Shown: positions 43,339 through 52,734 of the stretch, one piece after another
How positions within the stretch are numbered: the stretch's first letter is position 1
How the letters are laid out: the number at the start of each line of letters is the position of its first letter
Source of the DNA: Actinoalloteichus hoggarensis
Lineage (GTDB): Bacteria > Actinomycetota > Actinomycetes > Mycobacteriales > Pseudonocardiaceae
Direction of reading: 5' to 3'
NCBI RefSeq assembly: GCF_002234535.1
Contig: NZ_CP022521.1
Coordinates: 2,480,001-2,544,000 of the forward strand
Length of the DNA stretch: 64,000 nucleotides
Translations under genes and position numbers: made by a program
The notes under the pieces: model-generated
The model's input: only the letters and a program-made list of their open reading frames with translations
Databases searched by the model: none
What the model was told of the DNA's origin: nothing

Positions 43339-44117
43339 CTCAGCGCTCGCCGGTGAGCAGCCGGGATCACACCTACGAGCATTTGCTTCCGCTCTTCGCG
43401 ACCCTGACCGACCTCTCGGAGGGGGATCCTCGTCGCACCTCGGTGCGGGAGAAGTTGATCACCGAGCACCAGGCGCTCGCTTTGCACATCGCCCAGCGCT
43501 TCAGCAACCGCGGCGTGGCCATGGACGACCTCGTCCAGGTGGCCAACGTCGGGCTGATCCAGGCTGTCGATCGTTTCGACCCGGCCCGGGGCACCGACTT
43601 CCTCGCCTTCGCCGTTCCCACGATCATGGGCGAGGTTCGTCGCTATTTCCGAGACCGGAGCTGGTCGGTCCATCTGCCGAGACGGTTGAAGGAACTGCAT
43701 CTGGCGATCAACGCGGTGGTGCGGGATCTCTCCCAGTCTCTCGGCCGGGCTCCGACGTCGGCGGAGATCGCCACCAGGCTGGGCATCTCTCGGGAAGAGG
43801 TCATCGAGGGCCTGGAGGTCCGTCATGCCTACCGGTCCTCCTCACTGGACGAGGTCCTCGGTGACGAGGACTCGCCGTCACTCAGCAGCACGCTGGGCGA
43901 GGAGGATCCGGAGATGGCCGTCGTGGAGAACCGGGAGGCGTTGCATCCGCTGCTCGCCTCGCTGCCGGAGCGGGAGCGCACGGTTCTGTTGCTCCGATTC
44001 TTCGGGAACATGACACAGACTCAGATCAGCGAGCGGGTCGGAGTCTCGCAGATGCATGTCTCCCGGATCCTCGCCAAGACACTGCGCCATCTGCGTGAGC
44101 AGCTCGCCGACAGCTGA
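43335..44117 (+). CDS. RNA polymerase sigma factor, SigB/SigF/SigG subfamily
   Basis: 260 residues from GTG 43335, overlapping the anti-sigma stop. Region 2 (M-D-D-L-V-Q-V-A-N-V-G-L-I-Q-A-V-D-R-F and F-A-V-P-T-I-M-G-E-V-R-R-Y-F-R-D), region 3 (L-P-R-R-L-K-E-L) and region 4 (L-P-E-R-E-R-T-V-L-L-L-R-F-F, helix-turn-helix T-Q-T-Q-I-S-E-R-V-G-V-S-Q-M-H-V-S-R) are complete. This is the actinobacterial general-stress group that reads GNNT-N14-16-GGGTA(C/T). Eight nearby upstream regions carry that pattern. No clear SigB-type site precedes its own operon. Confidence 0.95.
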   Translation: MTQRSPVSSRDHTYEHLLPLFATLTDLSEGDPRRTSVREKLITEHQALALHIAQRFSNRGVAMDDLVQVANVGLIQAVDRFDPARGTDFLAFAVPTIMGEVRRYFRDRSWSVHLPRRLKELHLAINAVVRDLSQSLGRAPTSAEIATRLGISREEVIEGLEVRHAYRSSSLDEVLGDEDSPSLSSTLGEEDPEMAVVENREALHPLLASLPERERTVLLLRFFGNMTQTQISERVGVSQMHVSRILAKTLRHLREQLADS

Positions 44118-44146
44118 GTGACGCCTGCCGCCGCATCCTGGTGCCC

Positions 44147-44172
44147 GTTTCACCTCGTTCGTCGACGGGTAC
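44147..44172 (+). promoter_or_regulatory. SigB/SigF-type promoter for the small protein gene
   Basis: GTTT (44147-44150), 16 bases, GGGTAC (44167-44172), 62 bases before ATG 44235. It starts 30 bases after the sigma factor stop and would serve the following gene and perhaps the BON/phosphoesterase genes. Confidence 0.7.
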
Positions 44173-44234
44173 CGAACCGACATCGGGTGATTGCTTCCAC
44201 CCGAGAAGGTGTTCCGGTCGCGGGGAGGCAGCAT

Positions 44235-44462
44235 ATGCAGACTGTTCTTTTCACGGTTGCCGATGACGTCCCCGGATCGGTGGTGGTCCGTCGCGCCGAA
44301 TCGGGCGGGATCGAGGTGACTGTGCGTCGTGGCCAGGTGGTCACGGCGGAGTTCGCGCAGATTCTCTCGGATGCGATCGCCTCGGCAGCCAGGACGACCA
44401 TCCGGACCGACGTCGAGGCCGACGAGGAGGTCGAGACGCCGTCGCCCCGCAGCGCGGCCTGA
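44235..44462 (+). CDS. Small protein of unknown function in the SigB regulon
   Basis: 75 residues from ATG 44235, with GGGGAGG six bases upstream. Two beta-like strands (V-L-F-T-V-A and I-E-V-T-V-R), a helix near 40-55 and an acidic end (D-V-E-A-D-E-E-V-E). No cysteine or membrane segment. Its own GTTT-N16-GGGTAC promoter makes it a likely stress-induced protein. I do not recognise a named family. Confidence 0.7.
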   Translation: MQTVLFTVADDVPGSVVVRRAESGGIEVTVRRGQVVTAEFAQILSDAIASAARTTIRTDVEADEEVETPSPRSAA

Positions 44463-44495
44463 TCGCGCTGCCGAGCCGGAGCGGAGGCCTCGCCG

Positions 44496-45093
44496 ATGAG
44501 CACCGAACCCCGTCTCACCGGAGAAGAGCCACCGGTCGAGGTGCTCGTTCGCACCCTGACCCGGGCGGCCACCACCCTGCGGGCGCAGGAGATCCCCTTC
44601 GCCGTGGCCGGTGGACTCGCCGCGTACGCACGGGGCGGACCGGCGACCGAACACGACGTCGACCTGCTCGTCCGGCTGGAGGACGCCGAGCGCACGGTGG
44701 GCCCTCGTACAGGTCGGAATGCGCGCGGTCGACCCGCCGGAGGACTGGCTGTGCAAGGTGTACGACGGACACGTCCTGGTCGACCTCATCCACCGGCCGA
44801 ACGAGCACCCGGTCACGGAAGGGACGCTGTGCCGGGCGGAGTCGTTGCGCATCGGGTCCGTCCAGGCCCCGGTGGTGACCGCGACCGACCTCATCACCGA
44901 CAAGCTGCTGGTTCTCGGACCACACCGATGCGATCTCACCGAGACACTGCCCGTGGCACGGGCGCTGCGCGAACAGATCGACTGGGCCGAGGTCCGAGTG
45001 CGGACCCGTGACTCACCCTACGCCGAGGCCTTCCTGCTCCTGCTCGACAGACTCGCGGTGGCCGACGGCGCGACCCAGCGGAGGATGCCATGA
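44496..45093 (+). pseudogene. Nucleotidyltransferase-fold protein gene, interrupted by a frameshift
   Basis: The first part is read from ATG 44496 and shows a nucleotidyltransferase start: F-A-V-A-G-G-L-A-A-Y-A-R-G-G then E-H-D-V-D-L-L-V (the G-G and D-x-D-like motifs). Near 44690-44712 the sense continues in the next frame as A-L-V-Q-V-G-M-R-A-V, W-L-C-K-V-Y-D-G-H-V-L-V-D-L-I to the stop at 45091-45093. In its original frame the first part runs on as Arg/Pro-rich nonsense. A one-base change in this stretch would restore about 200 residues. It may be a true pseudogene, a sequence error or a programmed shift. The 3' part overlaps the BON gene start as in an intact operon. Confidence 0.7.
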
Positions 45094-45380
45094 GAGACCG
45101 GAGTTCGGACGCCAACCGGTCCGGAGCCTCGTCGGAGGCACCCCAGTACGCGGCGGAGCGCATCCGTCGGGCGCTCGCCGTCGACCCGCGAACCTCGGAG
45201 CTCGGTGTTCGCGTCACCGTCCGTGCCGCCGAGGTGTACCTGGACGGCACGGTGCCCTCCTCGGACCGCGCCGAGTCGTTGACACGGGTCGCACAGGAGG
45301 CGGCGCCGGAACTGCACGTGCACAACCAGATCCGGGTGACGGCGGCACGCGAGCCGGCGGATACGGAGGAGCTCCGGTGA
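45090..45380 (+). CDS. BON-domain protein
   Basis: 96 residues from ATG 45090, overlapping the stop of the preceding frame by four bases. The BON pattern covers about 20-90: A-A-E-R-I-R-R-A-L-A, V-T-V-R-A-A-E-V-Y-L-D-G-T-V, and V-H-N-Q-I-R-V. No signal peptide, so unlike OsmY-type proteins it stays in the cytoplasm. BON domains bind phospholipid or small ligands. It is coupled by overlap to a metallophosphoesterase gene. Confidence 0.85.
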   Translation: MRDRSSDANRSGASSEAPQYAAERIRRALAVDPRTSELGVRVTVRAAEVYLDGTVPSSDRAESLTRVAQEAAPELHVHNQIRVTAAREPADTEELR

Positions 45381-46096
45381 TCCGGGTCGCGGCCGTGGGC
45401 GACGTGCACCTCGATCCGCAGTCCGCGGGCACGCTGCGTCCCGCGCTCGTCGACGCCTGGCGGCAGGCGGACCTCCTGCTTCTCGCGGGCGACCTGACCC
45501 GGCACGGAACCCCGGAGGAGGCACGGACCGTCGCCGCCGAGTTCGCCGACCTCGGCCTGCCCGTCATCGCGGTGCTCGGCAACCACGACTACCACTCCGA
45601 CCAGCAGGACGAGGTCACCGCACTGCTCGTCGAGAGCGGCATCACCGTGCTCGAGGGGGAGTCGGCGGTGCTGACCGTGGACGGCAGGCGCGTCGGAGTG
45701 GCCGGAGTGAAGGGTTTCGGCGGCGGCTTCGCCGGGAAGTGCGGCACGGCGTTCGGCGAACCGGAGATGAAGGCGTTCATCGATCACACCACGGCGATCG
45801 CCCGGCGACTGCGGCAGGCCCTCGCCGAACTCGACGTGGACGTGCGGCTCGCCTTGACGCACTACTCGCCCGTGAACGAGACGCTGCGCGGCGAGCCCTT
45901 GGAGATCTACCCGTTCCTCGGCTCCTACCACCTGGCCGAGGCGATCGACGACGCCGAGTGCGCCCTGGCCGTGCACGGCCACGCCCACTACGGCACCGAA
46001 CACGGCACCACTCCCGGCGGCGTGCTGGTGCGCAACGTCGCGCAGCCCGTCCTACGAGCCGCCTACGCCGTGTACGACATCGAACCCGACGACTGA
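45377..46096 (+). CDS. Calcineurin-like metallophosphoesterase
   Basis: 239 residues from GTG 45377, with GGAGGAG upstream and a four-base overlap with the BON gene. The five metallophosphoesterase blocks are present: G-D-V-H (near 9-12), G-D-L-T (near 38), G-N-H-D (near 73), a T-H-Y-S block (near 165) and G-H-A-H (near 203-206). It hydrolyses a phosphoester with two metal ions; substrate unknown. The nucleotidyltransferase, BON and phosphoesterase genes form one overlapping unit downstream of the sigma factor. Confidence 0.9.
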   Translation: MIRVAAVGDVHLDPQSAGTLRPALVDAWRQADLLLLAGDLTRHGTPEEARTVAAEFADLGLPVIAVLGNHDYHSDQQDEVTALLVESGITVLEGESAVLTVDGRRVGVAGVKGFGGGFAGKCGTAFGEPEMKAFIDHTTAIARRLRQALAELDVDVRLALTHYSPVNETLRGEPLEIYPFLGSYHLAEAIDDAECALAVHGHAHYGTEHGTTPGGVLVRNVAQPVLRAAYAVYDIEPDD

Positions 46097-46454
46097 GCGG
46101 CCGGGCGCCGTGTCGTCGGGAGGCGGCCGAGGCGGTCATCCGGATCGTCCCGCCGTCGTCGGTGGAACGTCCCTCGAAGACGGAGAGACCGACGATGCCC
46201 GCCGGGTGATCCGCGACGGCACGAAGGCGACTCCGCCGCGTCGGGCCGCCGTCGTGCTGCCCCCCAGGCCGGTTCCGCCGCCGCGCGTGGCCGCCCTCGC
46301 GAGGACTCTCCGCCGGCGGAGCCGTGGTGCCGGAGGCGGGGCGTCGCCGGCCGTCGGTCCTGCCCCTGCCTGTCCGTCCGGGTCACGTCCTGCGCCGCAG
46401 CCGGCATCCGGCCGCGCTTGATCACCCGGCCCGCACCAGACACCCGCCCTCGGC
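46097..46454. other. Intergenic region between convergent genes
   Basis: 358 bases with no supported gene. A loopless 14-bp palindrome CTCCGCCGGCGGAG lies at 46308-46321. No clear terminator with a loop was found. Confidence 0.5.
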
Positions 46455-47570
46455 TCAGCCGCCGAGCGCGGCCACGGCCTCGGATGCCAGCGACAGCTCC
46501 TCCCTGGCCCGCACCACGAGGACGGGGACGGCGGCGTCGGCCGGACTGATCGCACCGTCGTCCCGCCGGTTGCCCGCCAGCCGACCCGGCAGGCCGAGCA
46601 CTCCGAGCCTCGCGCAGATCGCCGTCCGGACCTCCGGCTGATCCCAGCCGATCTCGCCTGTGAACACCAGCGCGTCGACTCGTTCCAGGCTCGTCGCGCA
46701 GGCCGCCAGCTCACGTGCTCCTCGGTGCGCGAACACGGCCAGCGCGAGTGCCGAGGCCTCGTCGCCCTCCTCGGCGGCCCGTACCAGATCCCTCGTGTCG
46801 GCCGACCGGCCGTTCGACAACCCGAGCAGACCGGACCGGTGATACAGGCCCTCGGAGAGGTCGTCCGGCGAGATCGGTTCGTCCTTCGTGAGCAGCCACA
46901 GCAGCATGCCGGGGTCGACGCTGCCGCTGCGTGTCGTCATCGCGAGCCCCTCCAACGGGGTGAAGCCCATGGACGTGTCGACGCTGCGGCCGCCGCGGAC
47001 CGCGCACACCGACGCCCCGCCGCCGAGATGGGCGAGGAGCAGGTTCTCCGATCGCCCCGGCAGCAGCCTCCGCGCCTGTCGCACGGCCCAGCGATAGGAC
47101 AGGCCGTGGAATCCGTAGCGGCGCAGTCCGTACCGGTCGCGCCATCGCGCGGGCAGCGCATAGGTCGCCGCCTCGGCGGGCAGACCGGCGTGGAAGGCGG
47201 TGTCCGGGCACAGCACCTGAGGCGGCTCCGGCAGGCGGTCGCGGGTGAACTCCAGCAGCCGCAGCGCCGTCGGGACATGCGAAGGGGCCAGCGGCGCGGC
47301 CTGCCACGCCGCACGCAGCACGCCGTCGTCGACGCGGACGGGCGACCGCAGCGCCGCGCCGCCGTGCACCAGGCGGTGCGCGACGACGTCGACGGGACCG
47401 GCTCCCGAGCGGTCCTGTGCGCCGAGGAGGTCGTCCAGCAGCGCATGGGTCTCCTCCCGCGAGGGCGGATGGGTGACGCCGCGCTCGGCCAACACCGTCT
47501 CGCGCTCCGCGTCCACCACGTGGACCCGCAGACTGCTGGAGCCCGCGTTCACCGTCAGCACGGTGGTCAA
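46455..47570 (-). CDS. ackA: Acetate kinase
   Basis: 371 residues from ATG 47570, a little shorter than usual (about 400). Motifs: N-A-G-S-S-S-L at the start, H-R-L-V-H-G-G, D-T-A-F-H, H-L-G-G-G-A-S, T-P-L-E-G-L-A-M-T-T-R-S-G and F-T-G-E-I-G. It interconverts acetyl phosphate and acetate with ATP. No phosphotransacetylase or phosphoketolase gene is adjacent, so its acetyl phosphate source is encoded elsewhere. It lies among stress genes, 253 bases downstream of clpC-like on the same strand; no SigB-type site is visible just upstream. Confidence 0.92.
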   Translation of the reverse strand: MTTVLTVNAGSSSLRVHVVDAERETVLAERGVTHPPSREETHALLDDLLGAQDRSGAGPVDVVAHRLVHGGAALRSPVRVDDGVLRAAWQAAPLAPSHVPTALRLLEFTRDRLPEPPQVLCPDTAFHAGLPAEAATYALPARWRDRYGLRRYGFHGLSYRWAVRQARRLLPGRSENLLLAHLGGGASVCAVRGGRSVDTSMGFTPLEGLAMTTRSGSVDPGMLLWLLTKDEPISPDDLSEGLYHRSGLLGLSNGRSADTRDLVRAAEEGDEASALALAVFAHRGARELAACATSLERVDALVFTGEIGWDQPEVRTAICARLGVLGLPGRLAGNRRDDGAISPADAAVPVLVVRAREELSLASEAVAALGG

Positions 47571-47823
47571 CGTCCGTCCACCTCCTCGGCGTCAGCCGTC
47601 CGGTGTGGCGAGCCCGATGAGCTCGCGGACAGCCCCGGCGACGGCGGGCCGGGGTGGGAAGCGGTCGTCGTGTCTCCGTGTCGGGCCGGACATCGCGCGT
47701 GACGCCGTCGTCGCCGGTCGCCTGCCCGCTGTCCGCGTCCCTCGCCGTCGTCGTCTTCGCGGTGTGCGCCCTCGGTACCCGCGTCTTCGGTGCCCATGCC
47801 CTCGGTGCCCGCGGACAGTCCGG

Positions 47824-50406
47824 TCACGCGGGGTCGGCAGGCGGACGTTCTCCGTCGTGATCGCCGGGCGTGTCCTCGCGCTGTTCGCCGACGTCGAAGG
47901 TCAAGGCATCGCCCGAGACACTCACCCGCACGTGGCCTCCCGCGCGCAGCGATCCGTCCAACAGCCTGCCGGCCAGCGGATTGTCGACCTCGCGCTGGAT
48001 CGTCCGCCGCATCGGCCGGGCGCCGAACTCCGGCTGGTGGCCGTGCTCCGAGATCAACCGCACCGCCTCGTCGGCGAACTCCACGGTGATGTCCATCTCC
48101 GCCAGCCGGTCCCGAGTGTCCTCCAGCAGCAGTTCCGTCACCTGGCGCAGCTCCGCGGGCTCCAGCCTGCGGAAGATGATGATCTCGTCGATCCGATTGA
48201 TCAGTTCGGGACGGAACGACTCCCGCAGCCGGGCGTTCAACCGTTGCCGAAGATCGACGTCCTCCCCGCCCGAGCCGCGGAATCCGAGGGTGGTCGCCTT
48301 GCCGAGCAGATCCGACCCGAGATTGCTCGTCATGATCAGCACCGTGTTGCGGAAGTCGACGGTGCGGCCCTCGCTGTCGGTCAGCCGCCCGTCGTCGAGG
48401 ATCTGCAGCAGCAGGTTGAACAGATCGGGATGGGCCTTCTCGATCTCGTCCAGCAGCACCAGCGAATAGGGCCTGCGCCGCACCGGCTCCGTGAGCTCGC
48501 CTGCCTCGCCGTAACCGATGTATCCGGGCGGCGCGCCGACGAGCCTGCTGATCGTGTGCCGCTCCTGGAACTCGCTCATGTCCAGTCGGATCATGCGGTC
48601 CTCGTCGCCGTACATCGCCTCGGTGAGGGCCTTGGCCAGTTCAGTCTTGCCCACGCCCGTCGGCCCGAGGAACAGCAGGCTCGCCACCGGCCGGCGTGGA
48701 TCGCCGAGACCGGACCGGGAACGGCGTACCGCCTCCGCCACGGTCGACACCGCCTCGGTCTGGCCGATCACGCGCTCGTGCAGCCGGTCCTCCAGTCGCA
48801 GCAGCCGGTCACGCTCCTCCTCGGTGAGCTGACTGACCGGGACCCCGGTCGCCCTGGCGACGACCTCGGCGATGTCCTCCACACCCACCTCCGTGACGGC
48901 GGCGGGTTGCGGCGAGCGAGCCTCGGTGATGCGTTCCTGCACCGAGCGCATCTGATCTCGCAGTTGGGAGGCCTTCTCATACTGCTCCTGGGAGACGGCC
49001 TCGTCCTTGTCCCTGGCGAGCTGATCGAGCTGGTGCTCCAACCCGCGCACGTCACCGGGCGGCGTGCTGCGACGGAGTTGTCGGCGAGCCCCGGCCTGGT
49101 CGATCAGGTCGATCGCCTTGTCCGGCAGATGACGGTCGTTCATATAGCGGTCGGAGAGCGTCACCGCGGCGACCAGGGCATCGTCGGTATAGCGGACCTG
49201 GTGGTGCGCCTCGTACCTGTCACGGAGGCCGCGCAGGATCGTCACCGCGTCCTCCACGTCCGGTTCGGACACCATGATCGGCTGGAACCGGCGTTCCAAC
49301 GCGGCATCCCGCTCCACGGTGTGCCGGTACTCCTCCAAGGTGGTCGCGCCGATGACGTGCAGCTCACCTCTGGCCAGGGCGGGCTTGAGCATGTTCCCCG
49401 CGTCCATCCCGCCTTCCGATCCCGCGCCCGTACCGACCATGGTGTGCAGCTCGTCGATGAAGACGATCAGCCGGTCGTCCTCGCGGATCTCCTCGATGAC
49501 CTTGCGCATCCGCTCCTCGAAGTCGCCGCGGAAGCGCGTCCCGGCGACGAGCCCGGCCAGGCTCAGTTCCACGACGCGCCGCCCGGTGAGGGAGTCGGGG
49601 ACCTCGCCGTCGTGAATCCGCTGGGCGAGGCCCTCCACGATCGCGGTCTTGCCGACCCCGGCCTCGCCGATGAGCACCGGATTGTTCTTCGTCCGGCGGG
49701 AGAGCACCTCGATGGTCTGTTCGATCTCGTCGGCCCGGCCGACGACGGGATCGAGCCTGCCCTGACGAGCCAGCCCCGTGAGGTCTTGGCCGAACTGATC
49801 GAGCGTCGGCGTCGGACTCGGCGTCGCGGTGGCGGTGGCCGACGTGGACGCCGAGGAGCCGGTCGGCGCGCCGCGCCCGTCGGCGCGTCCCTCGGCGGCC
49901 GACCGGAGGGCCTCCGGGGTGATGCGCGCCGCCGAGAGGAGCCTGCCCGCACCGGACTCCGGGTTGGCGGCCAGCGCCAGCAGCAGATGCTCCGGTCCGA
50001 TATAGGACGACCCGAGCCCCCTGGAGAGTTGGAAGGAGTCCAGCAGCGCCCGTTTCGCGGCGGGCGTGAGCATCGGTGCAGCCTCCCGATGCCTGCCCGG
50101 CGGAGTCTGCTCGTCGATCCGGGCCGCCAGCTGGTCCGGGTCGGTGCCCGCCCGGCTGAGCAGTTCCCGAGTCGCGTCGGCACGAGTGGCGGCCCAGAGG
50201 AGCTGTTCGGCGTCGAGGTCGTCGCGGCCTCGATCCGCGGTGTGCTGAGCGGCCGCGACGACCATCGCGCGCGCCTGCTCGCTCATCAGCCGGGTGAAGT
50301 CGACTCGGCGTACACCGTGGCGAGGGTCGGTGGAGCCGAAGAACCGGGCGAGGAACTCCTCGAAGGGATTAGCGTCGAAGCCGCCAGGATCGCCGAGACC
50401 GGTCAT
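47824..50406 (-). CDS. ClpC-like AAA+ unfoldase
   Basis: 860 residues from ATG 50406 (GGGAGAG upstream; ATG 50451 is also in frame). Order: Clp N domain repeats (about 40-175), a Thr/Ser/Pro linker, AAA-1 with Walker A G-E-A-G-V-G-K-T, a short middle domain containing the UVR motif ([11 protein letters not shown]), AAA-2 with Walker A G-P-T-G-V-G-K-T, and a D2-small domain. The UVR motif, lack of the long ClpB coiled coil and an L-G-F loop near 755 favour a ClpP-binding ClpC type over ClpB. It is not the usual housekeeping neighbourhood, so it may be a stress-specific paralogue. GTTT-N16-TGGTAC upstream suggests SigB-type control. Confidence 0.9.
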   Translation of the reverse strand: MTGLGDPGGFDANPFEEFLARFFGSTDPRHGVRRVDFTRLMSEQARAMVVAAAQHTADRGRDDLDAEQLLWAATRADATRELLSRAGTDPDQLAARIDEQTPPGRHREAAPMLTPAAKRALLDSFQLSRGLGSSYIGPEHLLLALAANPESGAGRLLSAARITPEALRSAAEGRADGRGAPTGSSASTSATATATPSPTPTLDQFGQDLTGLARQGRLDPVVGRADEIEQTIEVLSRRTKNNPVLIGEAGVGKTAIVEGLAQRIHDGEVPDSLTGRRVVELSLAGLVAGTRFRGDFEERMRKVIEEIREDDRLIVFIDELHTMVGTGAGSEGGMDAGNMLKPALARGELHVIGATTLEEYRHTVERDAALERRFQPIMVSEPDVEDAVTILRGLRDRYEAHHQVRYTDDALVAAVTLSDRYMNDRHLPDKAIDLIDQAGARRQLRRSTPPGDVRGLEHQLDQLARDKDEAVSQEQYEKASQLRDQMRSVQERITEARSPQPAAVTEVGVEDIAEVVARATGVPVSQLTEEERDRLLRLEDRLHERVIGQTEAVSTVAEAVRRSRSGLGDPRRPVASLLFLGPTGVGKTELAKALTEAMYGDEDRMIRLDMSEFQERHTISRLVGAPPGYIGYGEAGELTEPVRRRPYSLVLLDEIEKAHPDLFNLLLQILDDGRLTDSEGRTVDFRNTVLIMTSNLGSDLLGKATTLGFRGSGGEDVDLRQRLNARLRESFRPELINRIDEIIIFRRLEPAELRQVTELLLEDTRDRLAEMDITVEFADEAVRLISEHGHQPEFGARPMRRTIQREVDNPLAGRLLDGSLRAGGHVRVSVSGDALTFDVGEQREDTPGDHDGERPPADPA

Positions 50407-50463
50407 GGTCAGCTCACTCTCCCGTGGGTCGCGTGGGTCAGCGCTCGTCATGCCAGCCGGGGA

Positions 50464-50489
50464 GTACCACGGGCCGAATCAGCCGAAAC
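50464..50489 (-). promoter_or_regulatory. SigB/SigF-type promoter for the clpC-like gene
   Basis: Minus strand GTTT (50486-50489), 16 bases, TGGTAC (50464-50469; first base differs from GGGTAC). It lies 57 bases before ATG 50406 and only 13 before ATG 50451, which favours the later start. Confidence 0.55.
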
Positions 50490-50562
50490 GACGCCGCTCG
50501 CCGCCCGTCGCCGACGCGGCGAGCACGGATTCGCCCACTTCGCCCGGTGAGTCGCTCCATCG

Positions 50563-50588
50563 GGTTATCGGCGGGTCGATCCGGGTAG
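50563..50588 (+). promoter_or_regulatory. SigB/SigF-type promoter for the DUF4383 gene
   Basis: GGTT (50563-50566), 16 bases, GGGTAG (50583-50588), 43 bases before ATG 50632. It is back to back with the clpC-like promoter about 75 bases away. Confidence 0.6.
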
Positions 50589-50631
50589 CCGGTAGCCGTA
50601 CGCACGAGAACTTCGGACATAAGGAGGGGCG

Positions 50632-51186
50632 ATGGTTCAGTCTCACGGAGCTCATGCTTCGGTCGCGAGCCCGTCCATGCCCGCGATACAGACGACGGCG
50701 CGCATCGTCGGTGCCGTCTTCCTGTTGCTCGGGATCCTGGGATTCATTCCCGGCATCACCACCGACTACGGCCTGATGCAGTTCGCGGGCTACGAGTCGC
50801 AGGCCATGCTGTTCGGCGTGTTCCAGGTGTCGATCCTGCACAACATCATTCACATTCTGCTCGGTGTGATCGGGCTGTCCATGGCGAGGTCCGGAGTGGC
50901 CGCCAAGTCCTTCCTGATCGGCGGAGGCGTGGTCCTGTTGGCCTTGGCCCTCTACGGGACGATCGTCGGACAGACGAGCACGGCCAACATCTTCCCGACC
51001 AACGGTGCGGACAACTGGCTGCACCTGCTCACCGGTCTGGGCATGATCCTGCTCGGCATGCTGCCCGCGGGAGCCGATGAGCGGACGTCGGAACGGGAGC
51101 ATCGCGGCCGGACCTCCGCGGGTGACACCGCCGGTGGTCGGGCGGCTCCCGGCAACACGCCGCGGGGCCAGGCCTACGGGCACTGA
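50632..51186 (+). CDS. DUF4383 family membrane protein
   Basis: 184 residues from ATG 50632, with AAGGAGGGG upstream. Four hydrophobic helices (about 24-45, 62-85, 92-115, 123-145) carry the family motif H-N-I-I-H-I-L-L-G and D-N-W-L-H-L. The last 40 residues are hydrophilic and Arg/Gly-rich. Function is unknown; such proteins occur in actinomycete stress regulons. Its promoter and the divergent clpC-like promoter both look SigB-dependent. Confidence 0.85.
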   Translation: MVQSHGAHASVASPSMPAIQTTARIVGAVFLLLGILGFIPGITTDYGLMQFAGYESQAMLFGVFQVSILHNIIHILLGVIGLSMARSGVAAKSFLIGGGVVLLALALYGTIVGQTSTANIFPTNGADNWLHLLTGLGMILLGMLPAGADERTSEREHRGRTSAGDTAGGRAAPGNTPRGQAYGH

Positions 51187-51435
51187 GCCCCGGGGACACG
51201 TATCGGGTGCGGTCGATCGGATGTCGGATCCGGCGGCCGCACCTTCGTCGTCCGGTCGGGCGACGCTCCGGTCGGGACCGTCGCTCGGTCGCCGTGGAGC
51301 CGCGGCGAGCCGGGGAACCGGGAGACGGGGAATCACCGAGTCGCCGTCGCCGTGTGCCGTCTCCCTGCGGCGGCGGGTGCGAGACATTCACATGATGTTC
51401 GCCTGAACGAGCTACCTCCGCCGGAGGTACGACCG

Positions 51436-51461
51436 GTGTAGTGGTGGGGCGCACGGGGTAG
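51436..51461 (+). promoter_or_regulatory. SigB/SigF-type promoter for the 97-residue protein gene
   Basis: GTGT (51436-51439), 16 bases, GGGTAG (51456-51461), 36 bases before ATG 51498. Confidence 0.6.
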
Positions 51462-51497
51462 GACGGAGAGGATGTCGAGCGCCCACGCGGGGAGGAC

Positions 51498-51791
51498 ATG
51501 ACGGTGGAACAGTGGATCGAGGCGCGGGAGATGCGTGAGGGTACTTACGCCGTGGTGATGCACCGGACGCAGCGAACCACCCACCACCTGGTGGTGTACA
51601 GCGCGACGTTCCCGGCCCGGATGGGGCTCTCCGACGCGGACGGGCGCAGACTCGTCGAGGCCGCCGTCGGCCTGCTGGCCGATCGTGGTGACGAGGTGGA
51701 ACACGATCTCGATCTCGACTGGATGGCGCACTCCGACGCCGACTTCCTGGCCGGGCTGCGAGAACGGCTCGTGGGATCGGCGACGATCTGA
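51498..51791 (+). CDS. Small conserved-type protein of unknown function
   Basis: 97 residues from ATG 51498, with GGGAGG upstream. Two strand-like stretches (Y-A-V-V-M-H-R and H-H-L-V-V-Y-S-A) are followed by a helix (A-D-G-R-R-L-V-E-A-A) and an acidic segment (D-E-V-E-H-D-L-D-L-D-W-M). No membrane segment or cysteine. Likely a small stress protein given its SigB-type promoter; I do not recognise a named family. Confidence 0.7.
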   Translation: MTVEQWIEAREMREGTYAVVMHRTQRTTHHLVVYSATFPARMGLSDADGRRLVEAAVGLLADRGDEVEHDLDLDWMAHSDADFLAGLRERLVGSATI

Positions 51792-51911
51792 GCCTCCGTT
51801 CCGACTTCTCGAACCCCGGCTTCGCCGCCGGGGCGGTGCTCACGCCATCCAGACCCGCACGCCGGGTCCCGGACGACTTCGCATCCCGGGCGGCCCGCCG
51901 CCGCGGCCGAG

Positions 51912-51943
51912 ACGGCCCCCGTCGCTGGAGCGACGGGGGCCGT
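51912..51943. terminator. 15-bp hairpin terminator between convergent genes
   Basis: Perfect stem ACGGCCCCCGTCGCT / AGCGACGGGGGCCGT (51912-51926 and 51929-51943) around GG. It lies between the stops of the 97-residue protein gene and the minus-strand membrane protein gene and can serve both. Confidence 0.85.
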
Positions 51944-51965
51944 GCCGGTGCGGGGCGGCGGGTGG

Positions 51966-52700
51966 TCAGCCCCCGTGGTCGCGCCGACCCAGGTGGAAGC
52001 GGCCGTGGTGGTGTGCCGCGCTCGGGCCGTGCCGATGGTGGTGCCGGCGGGCGGGTGACCGCGGGTGCGGACGCCCTGTCGACGGCCGCTGACGGTGCTC
52101 CGACCGCTCGTGCTGGTGCGGTGCCCGTCCCGTCGTCCGGCGGCGACCTCCCGCGTGCCTCTCGGAGTCACGGCCGTCGGCCTCGTGCCGGAAGGACCGC
52201 TGCTGCTCGCCCTGAAGCGCGCTGAGCACCTCGATGGCGCCGGTGAGCACCGGAACCGCCCACTGCACCGCCCGCAGGCGTTGTTGCAGGGTGATCAGCT
52301 CCGGATCGACGTGATCGCCCGCGCCGCGCGCGGGTGCCGGCTGATCGGTCATCGAGTCGAGCGTGCGCACCAGCCGACGCGCGTAGACGGTCGCGGCGAG
52401 TGCCGCACCGGTCAGCACCGTCTTCGCGATGCTCGCGGCGGCGACGCCGTTCTGCTGTCTGATCCGCTCGCGGTTGGCCTTGGTCAGTGCGAGCCCGCCG
52501 ATCAGATGCGCACCGATCGCGGCCGCGCTCACGGGGCTCCAGCTCCGCCAGCCCGCCGCCGCGATCCGGCTGCGCTCGGCGGCGGAGGAACTCTCCTCCG
52601 ATGCTCCGGTGAGGCCGACCGCTCCCATCAGCGAGCCGCCGAACCAGACGGCCAGCCCCAGATCGTGCACAGCGCGGACGACGGTGTTCCGATGAGACAT
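51966..52700 (-). CDS. Membrane protein with His/Arg-rich tail, unknown function
   Basis: 244 residues from ATG 52700. Hydrophobic segments lie near 12-32, 55-72, 85-107 and 143-160. The N-terminal L-G-L-A-V-W-F-G-G-S-L-M-G and I-G-G-L-A-L-T-K-A-N parts resemble small actinomycete membrane proteins of unknown role. The last 75 residues are rich in His and Arg (several H-H-H runs), suggesting metal or nucleic acid binding, or simply GC-driven low complexity. A GTAT-N15-GGGTAT promoter lies 35 bases upstream. Function unknown. Confidence 0.75.
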   Translation of the reverse strand: MSHRNTVVRAVHDLGLAVWFGGSLMGAVGLTGASEESSSAAERSRIAAAGWRSWSPVSAAAIGAHLIGGLALTKANRERIRQQNGVAAASIAKTVLTGAALAATVYARRLVRTLDSMTDQPAPARGAGDHVDPELITLQQRLRAVQWAVPVLTGAIEVLSALQGEQQRSFRHEADGRDSERHAGGRRRTTGRAPHQHERSEHRQRPSTGRPHPRSPARRHHHRHGPSAAHHHGRFHLGRRDHGG

Positions 52701-52734
52701 GAGCTACCTCCCGGCCGGTGTCATGGGCAAGGGG

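Noticed and set aside
47760-47823. GGGTAC on the minus strand upstream of acetate kinase as a SigB-type promoter
   Set aside because: The -10 fits (47775-47780) but the -35 position reads GCAT and it lies over 200 bases from the start codon.
47245-50550. 1101-codon open frame on the plus strand
   Set aside because: It is antisense to the ClpC-like gene, low in complexity and without a ribosome binding site; high GC removes stop codons from this frame.
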